Origin: Phycisphaerales bacterium
GTDB lineage: Bacteria > Planctomycetota > Phycisphaerae > Phycisphaerales > UBA1924
Assembly (NCBI GenBank): GCA_007693785.1
Contig: RECY01000045.1
Location: 1-47,932, forward strand
Direction of reading: 5' to 3'
Length of the DNA: 47,932 nucleotides
Shown: in pieces, positions 43,501-47,932 of the stretch
How the letters are laid out: each line of letters opens with the position of its first letter
Numbering within the stretch: position 1 is the stretch's first letter
Made by a program: the position numbers and the translations under genes
The notes under the pieces: model-generated
What the model saw: only the letters and a program-made list of their open reading frames with translations
Database searches by the model: none
What the model was told of the DNA's origin: nothing

Positions 43501-43942
43501 GGTCTCGGAGTGGGCGGTTGAGCCTGACATGAAAATGCTCGTTCAGCGTGTGATCGCAGGTGGTGGTGCTGTAAGCGAGACAACTTTCGGACTAGCTTCG
43601 CTAATGGGCGAGCGACCCGTCGATAAGTGGCGCGATGAGGACCGCTCAAAGTTTGCGGTTCGTCTAAAACAATTCGCTCGGCGGTTCGCGATGCTGGAGT
43701 CAACGGTCACCGTACCGAAACCCGGCAAGGCGAAGGAGCGGCGAGCAGTGCGGGTAGCACTCGTAGCATCGAGCGGCGCTCAGATCGACCGAACATTGTA
43801 CCTGTCCGATGCCCAGCATAAGAAAGCGATGACAATCGAGGGCAAGCTTCGGAAGTCGATCGCGAAGGAGAGCGACCCGGCAGCGGTTATGGCGGCCCTG
43901 TGCGGCCTTCTCGCTGAGTTCGACGATTCTGACTTATCCTGA
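40490..43942 (+). CDS. Large P-loop ATPase of the DUF4007 cluster
   Basis: A 1150-residue protein. Walker A is GPFGTGKSA (about 62-70) and Walker B is LLIVMDELGK (193-202); a sensor-like strand AIIGVLHQDFRAYA follows. Up to about residue 330 it looks like an AAA+/STAND-type NTPase; the remaining 800 residues are helical with no recognised domain, no helicase motifs and no nuclease motif. The layout (P-loop at the N-terminus of a very long protein in a defence operon) is like BREX BrxC or Dnd-associated ATPases, without a specific match. It begins with GTG inside the DUF4007 gene. Codon use is less GC-biased than left of the tRNA. Confidence 0.8.
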   Translation: MPRSKQTATRPARVLRSVNVERDSAVSDSVARYLVTPTAVRSLVSILGELCAGRGGAWTLTGPFGTGKSAFALFLSHLLHATDLRVRKQAAALLSESEAGRSRKEAWTGPAAPRYIPVLYAGSREPLGVGLIRSLALAIEGSGHKLPSKLASSLRSAERNARAAKALDSQELVDLIENIALSIAADRKRYSGLLIVMDELGKSLEFAAAKPEAADVFVLQQLAEMSSRSEGAVAIIGVLHQDFRAYAHGLPPADRAEWEKIRGRFEDIVFEEPAEQLLRFVAMAWAAVRSDRRLSCSNKAVRATRAAATRLWEHGLAPQGLRIKADGALLEAAAPMHPLVASLLGPLFRRFGQNERSAFGFLQSEEPSGLLTFCRRSSSCDRLLFDVVDLYEYLRASLGATLLHTPDAKRWAEAFEMEARLTSLSSDATVVLRAIALLGIVSRWYPARASYEVLAFALADRLSASRIDAALEELQRVRAVVHRRYNDSFVVWEGSDVDVAGRLTEARSRLSRTTAAATLLQRHAGLRPLLARRHSYEKGTLRFFNVTFESWGEELSGEPLEQDGQLVVLLGAGKRGRAERTKRGLQTLFCIPGDAGRLDELALELAAIDWVRQNTHELNTDNAGRRELHARQLEVERLLDLTLDRVLRADAAASAWYLDGKPVIVSGPRGLNDLLSRMSDVVFYAAPPIDCELLNRKELSSAAAKARSLLLAAMIDKPRVAELGLTGGDPPERSMYRSVLSDHGGLGLHVSRKNGEAAFGPPKVEAGRPVFHALDAVMDEAGEERIGLERLFRVLADPPFGLREGVVPVLVFAYLLANESDFAIYSDGVFCREWNSALAAQAVKSPIQISVRRLQVKGVRTRVFEELTRALSLTDHPDGASGKVLAAVRPLMRFAAQLSDHARLTSTLSDRTLAVREALVSATEPETLLFAELPQACGLQPFKSGGRRRDADVASFVEAMKDAVSELRNALPGLLAECESAIKSAFGLPDDDSAFGVMLARAEAVSEWAVEPDMKMLVQRVIAGGGAVSETTFGLASLMGERPVDKWRDEDRSKFAVRLKQFARRFAMLESTVTVPKPGKAKERRAVRVALVASSGAQIDRTLYLSDAQHKKAMTIEGKLRKSIAKESDPAAVMAALCGLLAEFDDSDLS

Positions 43943-43959
43943 AGGAATGGAGCAACGGC

Positions 43960-44763
43960 ATGAGCACAGCCCATGACGGTCACCGGCATATCGTTTCTAT
44001 CTCGGGCGGCAAGGACAGTACGGCGCTGGCGATCTACCTCCGGGATAAATTAGCAAAAGTAGAGTACGTGTTCTCCGACACCGACAAGGAACTTCCAGAA
44101 ACGTACGAGTATCTTGATAAGCTCGAGGCGTACCTTGGCCAAAGGATTGAGCGACTCCGCTCCGAGCACGGGTTTGACCACTGGCTTAAGATTTACGGCG
44201 GGTATCTGCCTTCGGCTCGCATGCGTTGGTGCACCAAAGTACTCAAGATTCGGCCCTTTGAGCAGCACATTGGTGACGACCCTGTCAAGATGTACATAGG
44301 TATCCGAGCCGACGAGAATCGTGGCGGCTATCGTCCTACAAAGCCGAATATCATACCTGTCTATCCGTTCATCGAGGCCGGGTATGGCTTGGACGATATT
44401 CACCGCATACTCGATGAGAGCGGTATTGGATTTCCTAACTACTACTCTTGGCGATCGAGGTCTGGATGCACATTCTGCTTCTACCAACAGCGGCAAGAGT
44501 GGGTCGGCTTGAAGGAAAACCATCCCAAGGCTTTTGAGGAAGCCAAAAGGTACGAGAAGATTGATCCTGATACAGGGACGCGGTACACATGGTCCGAGCG
44601 GGAATCTCTTGAGGAGCTCGAGCGGCCTGAGCGGATTGCTGAGATCAAGGCAAAGGCGGAATTGTCTCGAAATATCAATCGCATTGAATCGAAGAAGCTC
44701 CTGAATATTCTCGGCCAGGACGACGACGAGTTCGTCGAGCCCTGCTCGTTTTGTCATTTTTGA
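43960..44763 (+). CDS. PAPS-reductase-family PP-loop enzyme with cysteine clusters
   Basis: A 267-residue PP-loop (adenine-nucleotide alpha-hydrolase) protein. The nucleotide loop is SISGGKDST (about 13-21) and YVFSDTDKELPETYEY follows. Cysteines at 91 (MRWCTKVLKIRP), 170 and 173 (SGCTFCFYQQ) and 262 and 265 (EPCSFCHF) could hold an Fe-S cluster, as in DndC/SspD enzymes that pass sulfur to DNA. CysH itself has a different, single C-terminal cysteine motif. The gene lies 17 bp after the ATPase gene. Sulfur transfer to nucleic acid is the leading idea; a redox or signalling role is the alternative. Confidence 0.88.
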   Translation: MSTAHDGHRHIVSISGGKDSTALAIYLRDKLAKVEYVFSDTDKELPETYEYLDKLEAYLGQRIERLRSEHGFDHWLKIYGGYLPSARMRWCTKVLKIRPFEQHIGDDPVKMYIGIRADENRGGYRPTKPNIIPVYPFIEAGYGLDDIHRILDESGIGFPNYYSWRSRSGCTFCFYQQRQEWVGLKENHPKAFEEAKRYEKIDPDTGTRYTWSERESLEELERPERIAEIKAKAELSRNINRIESKKLLNILGQDDDEFVEPCSFCHF

Positions 44764-44766
44764 AAA

Positions 44767-45234
44767 ATGCTAATCATGAATATCTATATTGCAGCACACT
44801 CGCAATCGACCGCGAAGGAACTAAAGCACCGTCTTGAATCGACCGGCCACAGAGTGGTGGCTCGCTGGATAGAATATGACACTAAGTTTGGTCAAGGGGC
44901 GATCGCTTATACTGATGGCGAACGACGCGCTCTCGCGATTATGGATGAAGAGGACGTACGAAGAGCCGACGCCCTGGTGCTCCTTGCCGAACTTCAAGGC
45001 CAACTTGTTCCGGGTGGAAAGCACGTCGAGACTGGGATTGCGCTAGGAATTGGTATTCCCGTCTATGTTGTCGGCAGGCGGGAGAATATCTTCCATTGGC
45101 ATCCACGGGTCAAGATTCTCGAGTCTATCGATTCCCTTCTCAAGTCGCTCGACCCGCGCTTCCAATGTGCTATTGCTTCCGGTGCTGTCGTGGTAAAAAA
45201 TAGCATAAACAGCGCCAAGGACGAAGCAGAATAA
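44767..45234 (+). CDS. Nucleoside 2-deoxyribosyltransferase-like protein
   Basis: A 155-residue protein of the deoxyribosyltransferase fold: MNIYIAAHSQSTAKELKHRL, GHRVVARWIEYD, DVRRADALVLLAEL and GGKHVETGIALGIGIPVYVV, the last containing the candidate catalytic Glu. The fold is shared with nucleotide-cleaving enzymes, including NAD-acting defence effectors. It starts 3 bp after the PAPS-reductase-like gene (ATG 44767, or 44776), so it is the last member of the operon. Its final 64 codons overlap the membrane protein gene on the other strand. GC content here is the lowest of the window. Confidence 0.65.
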   Translation: MLIMNIYIAAHSQSTAKELKHRLESTGHRVVARWIEYDTKFGQGAIAYTDGERRALAIMDEEDVRRADALVLLAELQGQLVPGGKHVETGIALGIGIPVYVVGRRENIFHWHPRVKILESIDSLLKSLDPRFQCAIASGAVVVKNSINSAKDEAE

Positions 45235-45678
45235 TGCGATTCCGTAAATGATCCATCTCTGCCAAAACTTGACCTTCGCAAACCACTTCGGTCCGCGATC
45301 ACCATGATCCGGTTCGATTCGAGCTAGGCCGATCTGTCCATCCGAATCTTCGAAGCCGTCTGGGAAGTAGTGTGTTCGTTCAAGGTATTCGAGGACACGA
45401 AGGCTACGGCTCACAAACGACAGATACCGACAATCGAAAGCGATGAACGCAGCCGTTGCAGCAGCTCCGTAGATGCAGACCACCAAAGCACCAAGCCATA
45501 GATCGTTGGCGATTGACAGCACAAATGCGTTCGCGAGAATACCAGTCAATATCAAAAAGAAATTAAAAAAAGATGCCCGCCTCGATGATGCTGATTCAAA
45601 GCTTTTCCATGCATAGTCGAGGCGCTGCCCCATAAGCGAGTGATCGGAGGCACGTAACTCATCCCTGGCCATATTCAT
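45043..45678 (-). CDS. Small membrane protein with C-terminal coiled coil
   Basis: A 211-residue protein with a cytoplasmic N-terminal helix (YAWKSFESASSRRASFFNFF), two closely spaced membrane helices, a loop with two short charged blocks, a third helix (WIIYGIALFCFVLGAVYAIF) and a C-terminal coiled coil (EARVERLEKGIDRLENL). The AWKSFE...R...FF pattern recalls small membrane proteins such as RipA-like or SLATT-type, often paired with effectors. ATG 45678 is chosen; TTG 45684 and ATG 45672 are possible. Its 3' 192 bp are antisense to the deoxyribosyltransferase-like gene. Confidence 0.6.
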   Translation of the reverse strand: MNMARDELRASDHSLMGQRLDYAWKSFESASSRRASFFNFFLILTGILANAFVLSIANDLWLGALVVCIYGAAATAAFIAFDCRYLSFVSRSLRVLEYLERTHYFPDGFEDSDGQIGLARIEPDHGDRGPKWFAKVKFWQRWIIYGIALFCFVLGAVYAIFYHDSTGSNSTLEARVERLEKGIDRLENLDPWMPMEDILPPADNIDGNTNS

Positions 45679-45689
45679 ATCCAATCAAT

Positions 45690-45719
45690 ATGCCGCCACC
45701 CCTTCCAAGGCAGCGGCAT
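45690..45719. other. Hairpin between GHKL ATPase and membrane protein genes
   Basis: ATGCCGC and GCGGCAT pair over a 16-nt loop in the 56-bp gap between the two minus-strand genes. No T-run follows on either strand, so it is more likely a transcript-processing or attenuation point than a full terminator. Confidence 0.4.
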
Positions 45720-45734
45720 TCAGTATAGTCTCGA

Positions 45735-47480
45735 TCAGTTGTGTGTCTTTCGCCACTGCTGGATCAAGCCCCGCAGTTCAAGTCCCCAGTTTGTACGAAG
45801 GTCCTCGAACTCGGTCGTGTCCTCAAACTGCCCTTCGGCCTTCGCATACCCGGCGATGAGCATGTCGAAACCGAGCTTCACCACCTTACCGAGTTCCTGT
45901 AGCTCGGCATTCTCCTCCTGCTCGCACGCAGCGAGAACTTTGCCGTAGATCTCAGTGTAGAAGTCATGCGACATGTTCATCTTTACGATCGTTGTCACGC
46001 CGAGGTGCTCAACGACGAAGAGTTCACGCCCCGGCCAGTTTTCCAGGACCACGTTGTACGGCTGCGCCTTAAGCCGCTCCTTGGCCTGCTGTTTACGCCT
46101 AGGCTTCTCTTCGGGTGGAGCGTCCTTGGTCACCGCCTCGGCCGCCTGATCGATCTTTTCCTCGACCTGTTTTGCCGAGGTGTCCTTGCCAGCTCGGGGC
46201 TTGCGCGATGTGCGTTGTGAGTCCGCGACGAGCTGCTCCACATCGCTGAAGACGCCCTTCTCCTGGGCTTTCTGCTTCTCGTACTCTTTGGCGTCGTCGG
46301 TGATCTGCTTGCGGAGCGTTTTGATCGTGTTAAAGATCTTCTCGCGCAGTTGATCTCGCAGGCCCTCGATCGGCTCGGCACCCTTCTTTACGTTCCGGAC
46401 GTGGAAGTACTCGTCGAGTACGGGCTCGAACCGCAGTTCCATGCCGATGAACCGGTCGATGGGCCTCCCCTCCTGCGACGGCTGGATCTTTGGGAGGTAG
46501 CCCGCGAAGATCTCACGGTCCGCCCGGAGGATCGAGAAGCCCTCGTTCTCGTCGATCCGCCGCTCCTTCGCGAACGAGCTCCGGCCGTCACCAGGCAGCA
46601 CCCGCCTCCACTCCTTCGGGAGTAGCGTCATGGTGATGTGCACCTTGGCCGTCTGGCTTGGGTCGTTCGGAAGCTGGATCTCCACCGAGTCGTTCCACTC
46701 GTGAGGTGCGACCGGGTCGGGCTCGCTTCCTTGGTGAAAGCGGGTGGAGGTCATTAGGTACAGCGGGTCGTGGGGAAGCACCGCCATGCCGTCAAACTCG
46801 ATGGTCACGCCGCGATCGAGGAACTTACGGAATGTCCTGGCGATGTATCGAACGAGATCGGTGCGAACTGTGTCGGCACGGCGGCCGCCGCCGGTCTCGT
46901 TCTGGGCGAGGCGGTCCGCCTTCGACCACACCACCAGTGTGCCCTTGGCCCCAGGCAGGTCCTCGAGCCCCCTGGGCAGGGGCTTCGGCGCCGGGGGCGG
47001 GATTGTGACCATCTCGCCCGCCTCAATGTCATCGAGGTCAATGTGGGTGTAGAGCCACTCGGCGTCTTCGCTCTCCCGGCTCCACACCTCGACTCGCTTG
47101 CACTGGCTGATGGCGCCCATCTTCGCGCCGACGCCGAAGCGACCCATGCCCTGCCGGTTGTTATACCGGCTCGAGAACCCGAGCTTGAGGCAGTTGTGGA
47201 GCGTTTGGAGGTCCATCCCATCGCCGTCGTCACCGAAGGCGATTCGATCGACCACCTCAGTGGTCTTCTTGTTGTTGCCGATCTTCTTCTTAATGGTGTC
47301 CACGCGGCACCGGATGGTGTTCGCGTTGGCTTGCAGGCTGTTATCGATGACCTCGCCGACCGCGCTGGTGTAGTCGTGGCCGGACGAACGTAGCGAGAGC
47401 AGGGCCTTGTCCGCAGCAATCAGGGGGACCGACTCCATGTTGGGGGCGGCTGAGTTCTTCCGAATGGAAACCGTCGTCAT
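45735..47480 (-). CDS. GHKL (HSP90/MutL/MORC-type) ATPase
   Basis: A 581-residue protein with all Bergerat-fold motifs near the N-terminus: N box GEVIDNSLQA (Glu43, Asp46, Asn47), G1 GDDGDGMD, G2 GRFGVGAKMG and then GTLVVWSK. MutL/MORC-like ATPases of this shape are known from prokaryotic restriction and conflict loci. Residues about 375-470 are charged, with KQITDDAKEYEKQKAQEKG and a Lys-rich segment KPRRKQQAKERLK; no nuclease motif is seen. AAGGAG 8 bp upstream fixes the ATG at 47480. The gene faces the DUF4007 operon and is 56 bp upstream of the membrane protein gene. Confidence 0.85.
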   Translation of the reverse strand: MTTVSIRKNSAAPNMESVPLIAADKALLSLRSSGHDYTSAVGEVIDNSLQANANTIRCRVDTIKKKIGNNKKTTEVVDRIAFGDDGDGMDLQTLHNCLKLGFSSRYNNRQGMGRFGVGAKMGAISQCKRVEVWSRESEDAEWLYTHIDLDDIEAGEMVTIPPPAPKPLPRGLEDLPGAKGTLVVWSKADRLAQNETGGGRRADTVRTDLVRYIARTFRKFLDRGVTIEFDGMAVLPHDPLYLMTSTRFHQGSEPDPVAPHEWNDSVEIQLPNDPSQTAKVHITMTLLPKEWRRVLPGDGRSSFAKERRIDENEGFSILRADREIFAGYLPKIQPSQEGRPIDRFIGMELRFEPVLDEYFHVRNVKKGAEPIEGLRDQLREKIFNTIKTLRKQITDDAKEYEKQKAQEKGVFSDVEQLVADSQRTSRKPRAGKDTSAKQVEEKIDQAAEAVTKDAPPEEKPRRKQQAKERLKAQPYNVVLENWPGRELFVVEHLGVTTIVKMNMSHDFYTEIYGKVLAACEQEENAELQELGKVVKLGFDMLIAGYAKAEGQFEDTTEFEDLRTNWGLELRGLIQQWRKTHN

Positions 47481-47834
47481 CAGAAACTCCTTTTCCCCGG
47501 CTCGTTTGGCCGGAGGGATACCGACGCGCACTGGATGCCGCCCGACCGCGTTCGTGCGCGGAAACAGCGACCGGGACTACCGGTGAGCCTGAACTTCTTC
47601 AGTTGTCGGATCGGAGCCCTGGCGGGAGGGCAAACTACCGGCTCGACCCGACTTGTCCCAGTCGCCAAATATGGTCAACCGAGGACGAGGAACCGATCCA
47701 ACAAGCAGAGTAGCCGCCAACAACATGGAATGCAAGCCGAAGATGCTCACCTGCGACACATTTTCCCCTTGCTGCAGATATAGAGGATGCACGCCCCGCT
47801 GGTAAGCAGCCGCCGGGGCCCGGAGGCATCCTCT
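47481..47834. other. Gene-free interval at the right end
   Basis: A 354-bp stretch with only short, unconvincing frames. Its right end holds a long inverted repeat (47780-47836). Promoters for the minus-strand GHKL gene must lie here, but no clear -35/-10 pair stands out. Confidence 0.5.
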
Positions 47835-47836
47835 AT
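47780..47836. repeat. 11-bp inverted repeat with inner stem, overlapping a start codon
   Basis: ATAGAGGATGC (47780-47790) and GCATCCTCTAT (47826-47836) are perfect complements. Inside, GCCCCG (47793-47798) and CGGGGC (47814-47819) pair again, leaving a 15-nt apical loop. The right arm ends within the ATG of the next frame. It could be a regulatory RNA hairpin, a recombination site or an operator. Confidence 0.75.
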
Positions 47837-47932
47837 GGACGGACGGACCGCACGGAAGGCGGGGCGGCGATCGCGTACGCCGCGGGCGATTGATCCCCCT
47901 GAGCGGCGTCGGCGGGAGCTCGTCGACCTCCT
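47835..47932 (+). CDS. Possible start of a further gene (partial)
   Basis: From ATG 47835 the frame is open for 32 codons to the window edge and encodes a basic segment MDGRTARKAGRRSRTPRAID, then PPERRRRELVDL. The start lies in the right arm of the inverted repeat. Basic N-termini of this type are seen in small DNA-binding or recombinase-associated proteins, but nothing can be identified from 32 residues. Confidence 0.35.
   Translation, partial: MDGRTARKAGRRSRTPRAIDPPERRRRELVDL

Noticed and set aside
39541-44763. A complete DNA phosphorothioation (Dnd or Ssp) or BREX locus
   Set aside because: Only the PP-loop enzyme and a large ATPase recall these. No cysteine desulfurase, DndD/E-like protein, PglZ, methylase or helicase is seen.
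47481-47932. Right attachment site matching the tRNA-Asn 3' end
   Set aside because: I searched by eye for the T-arm and acceptor sequence and found no copy.

Overview
The window is about 48 kb of GC-rich DNA, most likely from a planctomycete of the Phycisphaerae type. This rests on an N-terminal LELRRLL-type motif on a large surface protein, a short zinc-ribbon protein with a CGYDVRG signature, a ThiD2-ThiE fusion, an AroD-AroE fusion, and dispersed palindromes in the gaps. The assignment is an inference from gene content; there is no rRNA in the window.

Positions 1-39,200 look like ordinary chromosome. In order they hold: the end of ruvB; a PilT-type ATPase; a large modular surface protein; a CopZ-like protein; a lipoprotein; tRNA-Met; tatA; a divergent folD; a membrane glycosyltransferase; a CdsZ-type zinc-ribbon protein; cdsA-uppS-purA (lipid carrier and purine synthesis); an FHA protein divergent from hemW; an rluA-type gene, pgl and zwf (start of the pentose phosphate pathway); the thiD2-thiE fusion; a small membrane protein; prfA; a nuclease-like lipoprotein; aroDE; a hotdog dehydratase/ACP/hotdog dehydratase cluster; recO; an HDOD regulator; an M16 peptidase; an ABC exporter pair; chrA; a tandem universal-stress protein overlapping a Na+/H+ antiporter-EIIA fusion; and rpmE.

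From tRNA-Asn (39,091-39,162) rightwards the character changes. GC content falls by eye, codon use is less biased, and the genes are of defence-island type. A tightly coupled plus-strand set encodes a DUF4007 protein, a 1150-residue P-loop ATPase (14-bp overlap), a PP-loop PAPS-reductase-family enzyme with extra cysteines, and a nucleoside-deoxyribosyltransferase-like protein. Opposite them lie a small membrane protein, whose 3' end overlaps the last gene antisense by 192 bp, and a GHKL ATPase with all three nucleotide-binding motifs. A further reading frame opens at the right edge beside a long hairpin. This block is the best candidate for an undescribed system. It resembles the sulfur-chemistry part of DNA phosphorothioation systems, but no cysteine desulfurase, DndD/E-like, helicase or restriction nuclease gene is visible.

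Smaller points of interest are the FolD with all four active-site landmarks substituted, hemW without any ATG/GTG/TTG start, an ACP with a roughly 45-residue insertion, a 16-bp tandem repeat that starts in the end of a gene and carries its stop in every unit, and two families of short dispersed palindromes. All family calls were made by reading motifs, without database searches.
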